In this document: one piece after another, positions 17,691-25,985 of the stretch
Layout: every line of letters begins with the position of its first letter
Position numbering within the stretch: position 1 is the first letter of the stretch
Source of the DNA: Janthinobacterium violaceinigrum
GTDB taxonomy: Bacteria; Pseudomonadota; Gammaproteobacteria; Burkholderiales; Burkholderiaceae_D
Assembly: GCF_009208555.1 (NCBI RefSeq)
Contig: NZ_WFLI01000016.1
Location: 1-64,000 of the forward strand
DNA length: 64,000 bases
Direction: 5' to 3'
Program-made: the position numbers and the translations under genes
The notes under the pieces: model-generated
Databases searched by the model: none
Told to the model about the DNA's origin: nothing
Seen by the model: only the letters and a program-made list of their open reading frames with translations

Positions 17691-17720
17691 AAAAAAAAGC
17701 CAGACCGGAGTCTGGCTTCG
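17691..17720 (-). terminator. Intrinsic terminator of flagellin gene 2
   Basis: Read on the minus strand, the stem AGCCAGAC-TCCG-GTCTGGCT is followed by eight T residues, just past the stop of the flagellin at 17751-18626. An identical copy follows flagellin 3. Confidence 0.92.
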
Positions 17721-17750
17721 AGGCACGGGCCGCAAGCGGCCAGGGCGATA

Positions 17751-18626
17751 TTATTGCAGCAGGGACATGACCATCGAGGACATGCTGTTGCTTTGTTTCA
17801 GCATCGCGGTGCCAGCTTGCAGCAGCATTTGCGACGACGTCATGTTCGAGCTTTCGGTAGCGAAGTCGGTGTCCATGATGCGGCCGGTAGCGGCTTTGGT
17901 GTTGGTGGCGATGTTCGACAAGTTGGTGTTGACGTGGTCCAGACGGTTGGCCGTCGCGCCCAGTGCCGAACGCACGGTGCTGACGCTGTCGATGGCGGTA
18001 GCCAGCAGGCCGATGGTGGCGTTGGCGGTGGCGGTCAGTTCCGTTGCGCCCGTCGATGCTGCCGACGAGAAGTTTTTGCTCAGGCCGGTCAGGGCTGCGT
18101 TCAGCGCGGTCAGGTTGCCCGACACGTCGAAGCTCATTTTTTCCGTCGAGCTTGCGCCGATCTGGAACGTCATCGAGGTCGACAGCGTGCCGGAGGCAGC
18201 AGCCGCGCCGTCGCCCAGCAGCTTGGTGCCGCCGAACGTGGTGTTGGTCATGACGTTGTACAGCTCTTGACCCAATGCATTGTATTCAGCTTGCATTGCG
18301 GTTTTGTCGTTGGCGGTCGACGAGGCATCGGAAGCTTGGGTAGCCAAGTCTTTCATGCGCACCAGCATGTTGGTGACTTCGGCGAATGCGCCTTCAGCCG
18401 TTTGCAGCAGCGAGGTGCTGTTTTGCGTGTTGTTCATCGCAACGGTCATGCCGCTGGTTTGTGCTTTCAGGCGGGTTGCGATCTGCAGGCCGGCAGCGTC
18501 GTCCATTGCCGAGTTGATGCGGAAGCCGGTGCTCAGGCGCGTCATCGAAGTCGACAGTTTGGATTGGGTATTCGAGATCGAATTTTGTGCCGACAGGGAG
18601 GCAGCGTTGGTGTGAAGGCTCAGCAT
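17751..18626 (-). CDS. Flagellin (tandem copy 2)
   Basis: 291-residue flagellin: N-terminal D0/D1 (LSLHTNAASLSAQNSI, STGFRINSAMDDAAGLQIA) and C-terminal D0 (ASQ-type QMLLQAGTAMLKQSNSM). Almost identical to the copy at 18870-19745; differences cluster between about residues 138 and 190, the surface-exposed part. Very short central domain, as in lateral-type flagellins. It has its own terminator and an upstream block shared with copy 3. It is the filament subunit, exported with FliS. Ser/Thr-rich central residues could be glycosylation sites for the neighbouring sugar cluster. Confidence 0.95.
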   Translation of the reverse strand: MLSLHTNAASLSAQNSISNTQSKLSTSMTRLSTGFRINSAMDDAAGLQIATRLKAQTSGMTVAMNNTQNSTSLLQTAEGAFAEVTNMLVRMKDLATQASDASSTANDKTAMQAEYNALGQELYNVMTNTTFGGTKLLGDGAAAASGTLSTSMTFQIGASSTEKMSFDVSGNLTALNAALTGLSKNFSSAASTGATELTATANATIGLLATAIDSVSTVRSALGATANRLDHVNTNLSNIATNTKAATGRIMDTDFATESSNMTSSQMLLQAGTAMLKQSNSMSSMVMSLLQ

Positions 18627-18652
18627 GGTGTCATTCCTAATTGGGTGGTTAC

Positions 18653-18698
18653 GGTGAGGAGCGACGGTTTATCTGCTCCTATCAGTACAAGACGACCG
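18653..18698 (-). promoter_or_regulatory. Conserved upstream block of flagellin 2, candidate sigma-28 promoter
   Basis: A 46 bp block almost identical to that upstream of flagellin 3 (19772-19817), beyond the coding duplication. On the minus strand it contains GCAGATAA (18676-18669), one base off the sigma-28 -10 consensus GCCGATAA, 43 bp before the start codon. No good -35 element was seen at the expected distance, so the assignment is tentative. Confidence 0.4.
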
Positions 18699-18809
18699 TG
18701 CCGCCACCTTAATTAAATGCTTTAAGGAAATTTCTTAAAATAATTGGTATTTCTTGTTTCGCCGGCCCGTTCGGCGGGTATTGCGGCATGCCTGCGCCCG
18801 CTGCACACG

Positions 18810-18838
18810 AAAAAAAAGCCAGACCGGAGTCTGGCTTC
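18810..18838 (-). terminator. Intrinsic terminator of flagellin gene 3
   Basis: The same stem AGCCAGAC-TCCG-GTCTGGCT plus T-run as at 17691-17720, downstream of the flagellin at 18870-19745. Confidence 0.92.
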
Positions 18839-18869
18839 GAGGCACGGGCCGCAAGCGGCCAGGGCGATA

Positions 18870-19745
18870 TTATTGCAGCAGGGACATGACCATCGAGGAC
18901 ATGCTGTTGCTTTGTTTCAGCATCGCGGTGCCAGCTTGCAGCAGCATTTGCGACGACGTCATGTTCGAGCTTTCGGTAGCGAAGTCGGTGTCCATGATGC
19001 GGCCGGTAGCGGCTTTGGTGTTGGTGGCGATGTTCGACAAGTTGGTGTTGACGTGGTCCAGACGGTTGGCCGTCGCGCCCAGTGCCGAACGCACGGTGCT
19101 GACGCTGTCGATGGCGGTAGCCAGCAGGCCGATGGTGGCGTTGGCGGTGGCGGTCAGTTCCGTTGCGCCGGTCGATGCGCCGCTGGAGAAGTTCGCGCTC
19201 AGGCCGCTCAGGGCCGTGTTCAGCGTGGACAGGTTGCCCGATACGTCGAAGCTCATTTTTTCCGTCGAGCTTGCACCGATCTGGAACGTCATCGAGGTCG
19301 ACAGCGTGCCTTTGGCTGCGCCGCTACCGTCGCCCAGCAGCTTGGTGCCGCCGAACGTGGTGTTGGTCATGACGTTGTACAGCTCTTGACCCAATGCATT
19401 GTATTCAGCTTGCATTGCGGTTTTGTCGTTGGCGGTCGACGAGGCATCGGAAGCTTGGGTAGCCAAGTCTTTCATGCGCACCAGCATGTTGGTGACTTCG
19501 GCGAATGCGCCTTCAGCCGTTTGCAGCAGCGAGGTGCTGTTTTGCGTGTTGTTCATCGCAACGGTCATGCCGCTGGTTTGTGCTTTCAGGCGGGTTGCGA
19601 TCTGCAGGCCGGCAGCGTCGTCCATTGCCGAGTTGATGCGGAAGCCGGTGCTCAGGCGCGTCATCGAAGTCGACAGTTTGGATTGGGTATTCGAGATCGA
19701 ATTTTGTGCCGACAGGGAAGCAGCGTTGGTGTGAAGACTCAGCAT
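18870..19745 (-). CDS. Flagellin (tandem copy 3)
   Basis: 291-residue flagellin, identical over roughly the first 137 and last 100 residues to the copy at 17751-18626. The variable stretch reads GDGSGAAKGTLST and SGLSANFSSGAS here, against GDGAAAASGTLST and TGLSKNFSSAAS there. It has its own leader and terminator, so the copies can be expressed independently. Its start ATG has AGGAATGAC upstream. Confidence 0.95.
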   Translation of the reverse strand: MLSLHTNAASLSAQNSISNTQSKLSTSMTRLSTGFRINSAMDDAAGLQIATRLKAQTSGMTVAMNNTQNSTSLLQTAEGAFAEVTNMLVRMKDLATQASDASSTANDKTAMQAEYNALGQELYNVMTNTTFGGTKLLGDGSGAAKGTLSTSMTFQIGASSTEKMSFDVSGNLSTLNTALSGLSANFSSGASTGATELTATANATIGLLATAIDSVSTVRSALGATANRLDHVNTNLSNIATNTKAATGRIMDTDFATESSNMTSSQMLLQAGTAMLKQSNSMSSMVMSLLQ

Positions 19746-19771
19746 GATGTCATTCCTAATTGGGTGGTTAT

Positions 19772-19817
19772 GGTGAGGAGCGACGGTTTATCTGCTCCTA
19801 CCAGTACAAGACGACCA
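19772..19817 (-). promoter_or_regulatory. Conserved upstream block of flagellin 3, candidate sigma-28 promoter
   Basis: Same block as upstream of flagellin 2, with GCAGATAA at 19795-19788 on the minus strand. Conservation across the two units, where the more distal spacer has diverged, supports a regulatory role. The -35 is weak. Confidence 0.4.
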
Positions 19818-19886
19818 TCCTTTCCGTTTTATTAAATGCCGTGTGGAAATTTATTTTCCATTGACTGAATGGCAATGTTGGCAGAT

Positions 19887-20615
19887 TCAATCCGCCACGC
19901 CGCCGTGTTCCGCCTCCCATTGCCGGCGGCTGCTCTTCAGGATGTCGATGACCAGCAATGCCTTCGCTTCGTCGGCGCACAGGTCTTCCATGAACATGGC
20001 GTTATTGTTGCGTACCCAAGGCAGCGGCATTTCCCACCATGCCAGCTCCAGCAGCGCGGCACGGACTTTTTCCGTGAAACGGTAGCGTATCAGGCGCGCC
20101 GGCGACCCCGCGTAAATGCCATAGGGTTCCGAGCGGAAATTGGGCGGCAGCAGCGAGCGGGCGCCGATGACGCAGCCGTTTTCGATCACGCTGCCGCCCA
20201 GCACCATCACTTCGTCGCCGATCCAGACATCGTTCTTGATCACCGTGTCGGCATACTGTGGCGGGGGCGCATTTTTCAAGCCGCCGCCGAGGATGGACAG
20301 CATGTACGTCGAGATCGTGCGCATCTCATGCTGGCCATTGAGGATGAAACTCAGGCGCGAGCCGCCGGCCACATAGCGGCCGACGCACAGGCTTTGCTGG
20401 CCGCTGTCATATTTCACCAGCGAACCGACGCCGAAACAGGAGCCGCGTCCGATATAGAAGTGGCCGCTCTCCGGTTCCTGGTCCAGCCAGTTGCGGAAAA
20501 ACTGGTGGGGCAGGGTGCTGATGGCGCCATCCGCGTAGCCCAGCACCGTGAACTGGGCCGACCAGGGGTGGTTTTCCGCCACGCCGGAGAAATTGGTTTC
20601 GGTGGAAATTTGCAT
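19887..20615 (-). CDS. Hexapeptide-repeat acyltransferase (CatB/xenobiotic acetyltransferase family)
   Basis: 242 residues with a left-handed beta-helix pattern: (I/V)GRGSCFGVGSLV, VIKNDVWIGDEVMVLGG, VIENGCVIGARSLLP and the C-terminal YGIYAGSPARLIRYRF motif, which is typical of CatB-like acetyl-CoA-dependent transferases. An internal stretch LNGQHEMRTIST has the catalytic-type His of the family. Its stop overlaps the start region of the aminotransferase upstream (20615), so they are co-transcribed. A 3-amino-sugar made by that enzyme is the probable acceptor. Context suggests flagellin glycan synthesis rather than antibiotic resistance. Confidence 0.8.
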   Translation of the reverse strand: MQISTETNFSGVAENHPWSAQFTVLGYADGAISTLPHQFFRNWLDQEPESGHFYIGRGSCFGVGSLVKYDSGQQSLCVGRYVAGGSRLSFILNGQHEMRTISTYMLSILGGGLKNAPPPQYADTVIKNDVWIGDEVMVLGGSVIENGCVIGARSLLPPNFRSEPYGIYAGSPARLIRYRFTEKVRAALLELAWWEMPLPWVRNNNAMFMEDLCADEAKALLVIDILKSSRRQWEAEHGGVAD

Positions 20616-21769
20616 CAGGCGATGTTCCGTACGGGTTCTTGTTGCAGCGCGGGGGCGGCGATCATGGCGATAATGGCGTCCACGGTTTCCATCGCCAGGT
20701 CCGGATAGATGGGCAGGCAGATCACCTGCGACGACGCCAGCCGCGCCACGGGCAGGTTCGCGTGCGCGGCGGACGGCATGCCGCGGTACATGGGGAAGTC
20801 GCTGATGAGCGGATAAAAATAGCGGCGCGCGTAGATTTCCTGGTCGCGCAGCAGCTGGAACAGGGCGTCGCGCGACAGCGGGTAGCCGGGGCCCACGAGG
20901 ATGGGGAAATACGCGTGGTTGGCCGCCTCGCCGTCGCCCTGCTGCAGGCAGGTGATGCCACCGATGCCGGCCAGCTGCTGGCGGTAACGCGCATCGATCG
21001 CCTTGCGCTTCTGGCGCGCGCCGTCGATGCCCTTGAGCTGCAGCAAGCCGAAGGCGGCGTTGATCTCGCTCATCTTGCCATTGATGCCGGCGGCCACGAC
21101 GGTCACTTCATCGACGAAGCCGAAGTTTTTCAGGTGGTCGATGCGCTGCTTGGTCTTGGCGTCGGGACAGACGATGGCGCCGCCTTCGAAGGTGTTGAAG
21201 ATCTTGGTGGCGTGAAAGCTGATCACGGACAGGTCGCCGTGATTGAGCACGCTGCCGCCCCGGTGGCGCACGCCGAACGCATGGGCCGCATCGTAGATCA
21301 CCTTCAGGTTGTAGTTGTCGGCGATTTTTTCGATCGCTTCGATGTCGCATGGCCGGCCGTAGCAGTGCACGGGCATGATGGCCGTCGTCTGCGGCGTGAT
21401 GGCCGCTTCTATCTTGCTCGGGTCGAGGTTCAGGCTGTCCGGCTCGATGTCGGCAAACACGGGCTTGATGTTATTCCACAGCAAAGAGTGGGCGGTGGCG
21501 ACGAACGAGTACGGCGTCGTGATCACTTCGCCATTGATGCGCAGTGCCTGCAGGGCCGTCATCAGGGCCAGCGTGCCGTTGGCGAACAGGCAGATGTGCT
21601 TGACGCCCAGGTAGTCGCACAGCGCCTGCTCCAACTGTTGGTGGAAGGGGCCGCCGTTGGTGAGGATCTTGTTGTCCCAGATCGTCTCCAGGTACGGCAG
21701 GAAATCCTCCAGCGGCGGCAGCAGGGGCTGGGTGACATAGACGGGTTTGTTTTTTTGAGCGCTCATCAT
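20615..21769 (-). CDS. DegT/DnrJ/EryC1/StrS-type sugar aminotransferase
   Basis: 384 residues from the ATG at 21769, which overlaps the stop of the GT41 gene (ATGA). Hallmarks of PLP sugar aminotransferases: TNGGPFHQQLEQAL, TTPYSFVATAHS, DAAHAFG and the PLP lysine in SFHATKIFN (Lys189). It should transfer an amino group from glutamate to a nucleotide-linked keto-sugar, giving the substrate for the neighbouring acyltransferase. No sugar dehydratase is encoded nearby, so the keto-sugar must come from elsewhere. Confidence 0.88.
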   Translation of the reverse strand: MMSAQKNKPVYVTQPLLPPLEDFLPYLETIWDNKILTNGGPFHQQLEQALCDYLGVKHICLFANGTLALMTALQALRINGEVITTPYSFVATAHSLLWNNIKPVFADIEPDSLNLDPSKIEAAITPQTTAIMPVHCYGRPCDIEAIEKIADNYNLKVIYDAAHAFGVRHRGGSVLNHGDLSVISFHATKIFNTFEGGAIVCPDAKTKQRIDHLKNFGFVDEVTVVAAGINGKMSEINAAFGLLQLKGIDGARQKRKAIDARYRQQLAGIGGITCLQQGDGEAANHAYFPILVGPGYPLSRDALFQLLRDQEIYARRYFYPLISDFPMYRGMPSAAHANLPVARLASSQVICLPIYPDLAMETVDAIIAMIAAPALQQEPVRNIA

Positions 21770-24700
21770 AATCCGATCGGCGGGTTGGGCACGGCAACGG
21801 GGGCTTCGAACGAGACGGGCGGCAAGCCTTCGCACCAGCGTTGCCAGATGATGCGCAGGCCGTTTTCCAGGCCTTCCGTGATCAGCTTGGGCTTGCCCAG
21901 GGTGGAGCGTTCCAGGCGGTGCCGCATGCTGAAGCGGTAGGCGCCCAGCAGCATGGGGTTGGCCGCCATGGCCACGCTGCGGCGCACGAAATCATCTTCG
22001 TCGGTGGCGACAAAGTCATCGAGTTCGACCTGGCGCATGATCATGTTGCCGGCGCGGCTAGGCATGGTCGGGCCTGCCGTCGTGAGCGTGGGCACGCCCA
22101 TCCACAGCGCATGCAGGGTCGTCGTGCTGCCGCAATACGGGAAGGCATCGAGGCAGATATCGATGCGGTGATGGATGGCCATGAACTGGGCCATGCCCGT
22201 GCGCCCTTCGAAGGTCAGGCGTTCCGGCGCAATGCCTTCTTCCGCGAACCAGGCCGCCAGTTGCGGCGGCGCCTCCGATTTCGGCATGGCCGCCACGATC
22301 ATCCTGGCGTCGGGGACGGCGCGCAGCACCCTGGCCCAGCGCGCGATGACCTGGCGGTTGATCTTGTTGGTACGGTTGAAACTGCCAAACGTGATATAGC
22401 CATTCGTCAAAACGGGCGCGGGCTGGACGCTGGGCGCCACCTTGGACGGCAGGAATGGCACGCAGGCGGGGAGCAGCAACAGCTTTTCGGAGAATTGGTC
22501 GCCCAATTCGTCCGGTGGCGTGAAGAACTGGTCGCCCAGATAGTAGTCGATCGATTGCAGCCCCGTCGTGAGCGGGTAGCCGATCCAGCTGGCCTGCACC
22601 GGGGCGGGCTTGGCGGCAAACATGAGCAGCCGGTTCTTGCCCGTGTGGCCGGACAGATCGATCAGGATGTCGATGCCATCGTCGCGGATCAGCTGGCCCA
22701 GGTCCGGATCGGACAGGTGCTCGACCTGGCGCCAGTGGGGAATGACTTCCTGCAGGCGCTTCGTGATATCGTCGTTTTGCGGATTGTTGTGGTATGCATA
22801 CAGCGACAACTTGGCGCCATCGGCGATATTTTCCAGTATCGGAATGAGGAAATGCGGCACCGGATGGTTGTGCAGGTCGCCCGACACGAAGCCGACTTTC
22901 AAGGTGCGCAGCGGGTCGCGGACATTGCTGTGCCCTGCGTGTTCCTTGGCGATATGCGTTTCAAAGGTGTCGCTGAAGCGCTGATGCTCCGCATACAGCG
23001 CCTGCGGATCGATCTCGGTGCTATGCGACAGCAGGAACAGGTAGTTGCTGAACAGGGTTTCCCACAGGGGGCAGACGGCCAGGCCCTTGCGGCAGGCTTC
23101 GATGGCTTCTTCTATCCGGCCGATATTGCTGAAAGTGGCGCTGATGTTGACGTAGGCATCACGATAGTCGGGATTGATTTCCAGTGTCCTGTGGTAGCAC
23201 TCGAGCGCCAGCAGCTGTTCGTTCATGAGCACGTAGCAATTGCCGAGTGCAAAGTGCGCGCGCTCGAATGCGGGGTCGATCTCGAGCACAGCCAGATACG
23301 TCTGCTTGGCCTGTTCCAGCTGCTTTTGCGCCTGCTGCGTCGAGCCCAGGTTGCACAGCGCCGAGATGTTTTTCGGTTCCAGTGCAAGCGCGCGCTCATA
23401 GGCGGCGGTGGCTGCGTCGTATTGCTCGAGCTCTTGCAGGGCGACACCCAGGTGGTTATGCGTTTCGCTATCGCCGGAATCGAGTTCCAGGGTGCGGCGG
23501 TACGCCTCCACCGCGAGGGGATAGCGCTTGATGGTGCTGTAGTAGTCGGCCAGTTGCCGGTGGCTCGCGGCGCTGTCGGGGGCCAGGTCGACGGCTTGCT
23601 GGAAGTATTTCAGGGCGTTGTCGCGGTCTTCGGCGGCGCCGTAGGCGATGGCGAGCTGGCCGCTCGCTTGCGCATCGTCCGGCTGCAGGCGCAGCACTCT
23701 TGCGCAGTACTCGATGGCCGCCGTGTAATTCTTCTGTTTGCATTGCAGCAACCCCAGATTGCTCAGCGCCTGGGGGAAATCGCCATCGAGCGCGATCGCC
23801 CGTTCATACGCGGCGATGGCTTCCTCGGCCTGGTCCAGCGACTGGAGGGCGCGTCCCAGGTTGTTGTGCAGCTTGGCATCGTCGGGATGCAACTCGATGG
23901 CGCGCCGGTAGCTGGCCACGGCGCCCGCGTAGTCTTCGGCCCCATGCAGCGCCGCGGCCAGATTCGCATGCGCCGCCTTGGTGTGGGGCGCCAGTTGCAG
24001 CACGGCCCGGTAGCTGACGATGGCCGCTTGCCATTGCTGCAAGTCTTGCTGGGCATTGCCCAAATTCAGGTAGATTTCAGCATCGCCCGGCAGCAGGGCC
24101 AGCGCGCTTTGATAGCACGCGACGGCTTCGGCGCTGCGCTGCATCGATTGCAGTGTATTGCCGAGATTGAAATGGCCCTTGGCGTAGTCGGGACGCAGCG
24201 CCAGCGCTTGCCGGTATGCCTGTTCGGCCTGTTCCAGCTTGCCCTGTGCCTGCAGCGCCGCCGCCAGGTTGCCATGCGCCTCGACAAAGTCCGGATTCAG
24301 TTCCAGCGCCCGCGTATAGCTGTCGATCGCCTGATCGTACATGCCCCGTTCCTGCCATGCGGTGCCCAGATTGCCATGCGCTTCGGCATCGTTGGGCGCC
24401 AGTTGCGCGGTTTTTTGCAGGGCTTCGAAGGCATCCTTGCCCTGCAGTTGCAGGGAGGTGCCCAGCACGCTCCAGGCAAAGTCCGATTCGGGGTAGCGCT
24501 GCGTCAAGGCGTGGCTGGCCGCTTCCAGTTCGGCATGGCGGCCGGCTTGATACAGCTCAATGACGTGCTGCGTTTCCTGCGCCGTCGGCGTGCTTGCGAT
24601 TGCCGTTTCGATGCGGCTGCGCAAGCCCTGCGACTGTTCGTTGTCGAGGCCGCGCGCGATGGCCGCCGTGACGATCTCCAGCGCCTGTTCGCGTTCGCCC

Positions 24701-24975
24701 GCCTTGAGCAAGCCATCGGCATACGACAGCCAGAACTGGCCTTCGTCGGGGTTCACCGACAGCGCCTTGTGCAGGTATGGCAAGCCGGCCTGGTATTGCC
24801 CGACCTGTCCCGCCAATAAGCCCATATTGTGGTTGGCAATGGCGTGATACGGCTGTGCCTGCAAAATCGCCAGGTAAAGCTCTTCCGCCTCGGCAAAACG
24901 GCCAGCCTGGTGTTCGGTGATTGCCTGCTGTAATTCGGCGTCGAGGGGCACTGCGGGGGGGGCGGTTGCGTTCAT
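21766..24975 (-). CDS. TPR plus GT41 (O-GlcNAc-transferase/SPINDLY-type) glycosyltransferase
   Basis: 1069 residues from the ATG at 24975. A further in-frame extension to 25236 overlaps the divergent gene's leader and has unlikely composition. Residues about 15-640 are tandem 34-residue TPR repeats (repeated A-x-x-x-Y-x-x-A-L-x-L-x-P). From about 685 comes the GT41 catalytic domain: LKVGFVSGDLHNHPVPHF, IDILIDLSGHTGKNRL, ITFGSFNRTNKI and LDAFPYCGSTTTLHALWMG. The enzyme is probably cytoplasmic, with the TPR superhelix holding the protein acceptor. ATGA coupling to a sugar aminotransferase and proximity to three flagellins suggest flagellin O-glycosylation. Confidence 0.9.
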   Translation of the reverse strand: MNATAPPAVPLDAELQQAITEHQAGRFAEAEELYLAILQAQPYHAIANHNMGLLAGQVGQYQAGLPYLHKALSVNPDEGQFWLSYADGLLKAGEREQALEIVTAAIARGLDNEQSQGLRSRIETAIASTPTAQETQHVIELYQAGRHAELEAASHALTQRYPESDFAWSVLGTSLQLQGKDAFEALQKTAQLAPNDAEAHGNLGTAWQERGMYDQAIDSYTRALELNPDFVEAHGNLAAALQAQGKLEQAEQAYRQALALRPDYAKGHFNLGNTLQSMQRSAEAVACYQSALALLPGDAEIYLNLGNAQQDLQQWQAAIVSYRAVLQLAPHTKAAHANLAAALHGAEDYAGAVASYRRAIELHPDDAKLHNNLGRALQSLDQAEEAIAAYERAIALDGDFPQALSNLGLLQCKQKNYTAAIEYCARVLRLQPDDAQASGQLAIAYGAAEDRDNALKYFQQAVDLAPDSAASHRQLADYYSTIKRYPLAVEAYRRTLELDSGDSETHNHLGVALQELEQYDAATAAYERALALEPKNISALCNLGSTQQAQKQLEQAKQTYLAVLEIDPAFERAHFALGNCYVLMNEQLLALECYHRTLEINPDYRDAYVNISATFSNIGRIEEAIEACRKGLAVCPLWETLFSNYLFLLSHSTEIDPQALYAEHQRFSDTFETHIAKEHAGHSNVRDPLRTLKVGFVSGDLHNHPVPHFLIPILENIADGAKLSLYAYHNNPQNDDITKRLQEVIPHWRQVEHLSDPDLGQLIRDDGIDILIDLSGHTGKNRLLMFAAKPAPVQASWIGYPLTTGLQSIDYYLGDQFFTPPDELGDQFSEKLLLLPACVPFLPSKVAPSVQPAPVLTNGYITFGSFNRTNKINRQVIARWARVLRAVPDARMIVAAMPKSEAPPQLAAWFAEEGIAPERLTFEGRTGMAQFMAIHHRIDICLDAFPYCGSTTTLHALWMGVPTLTTAGPTMPSRAGNMIMRQVELDDFVATDEDDFVRRSVAMAANPMLLGAYRFSMRHRLERSTLGKPKLITEGLENGLRIIWQRWCEGLPPVSFEAPVAVPNPPIGL

Positions 24976-25250
24976 GGGCGGGCGGCAGTTGAAATATTTA
25001 GCAAAGGGAATTGTAACTGGTGGAAGTGCTTCTGAGAAACTTTCCAGGTGGAATTTATCCGGGAATGCTGTCGCAATGCAAACTTGGTGTTGCTGGCTGG
25101 TCAAAGCGGGGGGGAAAGTGGCTGTTTTCGAACAATCCGGACGCCGGACGGGCGGCATGCCTAGCGCCGGGCTGCTGGTATGATGCCCGGGATGGGCCCA
25201 TTCCTTGCCGGATGGCTGCCGCCCGATTTCGTTCACTTTTCAGCTTGAAT

Positions 25251-25913
25251 ATGCAAAACATTTTAATCATAGGCTCGTCGGGCCACGCGAAGGTCGTCAT
25301 CGACGTGGTTGAACGGCAGGGGATATTTCACATTGCGGGCTTGATCGACGCGTTTCGGACGGTCGGCGAGGAAACCTCGGGCTATCGCGTTCTTGGCGCC
25401 GAGTCCGATTTGCCGGTCCTGGTGGAAAAGCTCGCTGTCGCAGGCGTGCTGGTGGCCATCGGCGACAACTTTGTAAGGGCAAGCGTGACTGCCCGCGTGG
25501 CGGCATTGTGTCCGCAGCTGCCATTCGTCAGCGCCGTGCATCCGCAGGCCAGCGTCGCCAGGGCCGTGCGGCTCGGCGCGGGCAGCGTGGTGATGGCGGG
25601 GGCGGTGATCAATCCCGGATGCGACGTCGGGCAGGGCTGTATCGTCAATACGCGCGCCTCGCTCGATCACGATTCCGTGATGGAGGCCTTTGCCAGCCTG
25701 GCGCCCGCTGCTGCGACAGGTGGCGGCTGCTTCATCGGCACGGGCAGCGCCCTGGGCATGGGCGCCTTGCTGCTGCAGCGCATGCGCATCGGCAGCCATT
25801 GCGTGGTCGGTGCCGGCGCCGTGGTGACGCGGCCCGTGGCCGATCTGTGCGTCAGTTATGGCGCGCCGGCGAAAACGATACGCAGCCGCCTGGCCGGCGA
25901 CAAGTATCTGTAA
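25251..25913 (+). CDS. NeuD/PglD-type sugar O- or N-acyltransferase
   Basis: 220 residues from the ATG at 25251 (MQNILIIGSSGHAKVV); the longer frame from 25020 is not supported. The N-terminal domain has the NeuD/PglD nucleotide-sugar-binding start IIGSSGHAKVVIDV. The second half is a hexapeptide beta-helix (VRLGAGSVVMAGAVINPGCDVG, with the His of RASLDHDSV as likely catalytic base). It acetylates amino sugars or sialic-type sugars. Divergent from the GT41 gene, it is probably the second acyl transferase of the glycan pathway. A familiar HxSPG-type segment reads SLAPAA here. Confidence 0.85.
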   Translation: MQNILIIGSSGHAKVVIDVVERQGIFHIAGLIDAFRTVGEETSGYRVLGAESDLPVLVEKLAVAGVLVAIGDNFVRASVTARVAALCPQLPFVSAVHPQASVARAVRLGAGSVVMAGAVINPGCDVGQGCIVNTRASLDHDSVMEAFASLAPAAATGGGCFIGTGSALGMGALLLQRMRIGSHCVVGAGAVVTRPVADLCVSYGAPAKTIRSRLAGDKYL

Positions 25914-25934
25914 GGCCGCGGCAGCCGAAGCGGG

Positions 25935-25962
25935 GCGGCGCTACCGGATGCGGTAGCGCCGC
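25935..25962. terminator. Perfect 12 bp hairpin between two convergent genes
   Basis: GCGGCGCTACCG-GATG-CGGTAGCGCCGC lies in the 72 bp between the NeuD-like gene and ETF-QO stops. There is no T-run on either side, so it may be a transcript-end stabiliser or a weak bidirectional terminator. Confidence 0.55.
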
Positions 25963-25985
25963 TGCTGCGGCATGCCGGACGGCGC

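Larger units (their letters stand above)
17691..19817 (-). repeat. Tandem duplication of a flagellin unit (leader, gene, terminator)
   Basis: Two units offset by 1119 bp (about 17691-18698 and 18810-19817) share the terminator, nearly all of the coding sequence and a roughly 45 bp promoter-proximal block. Only the middle of the coding sequence and the inter-unit spacers differ, a pattern expected from duplication followed by gene conversion of the ends and divergence of the exposed centre. Confidence 0.9.

Noticed and set aside
21841-24819. 992-codon open frame on the plus strand opposite the GT41 gene
   Set aside because: Shadow frame in GC-rich coding sequence. Its product is rich in Arg/Gly/His/Gln and lacks domains, while the minus strand encodes clear TPR and GT41 motifs.
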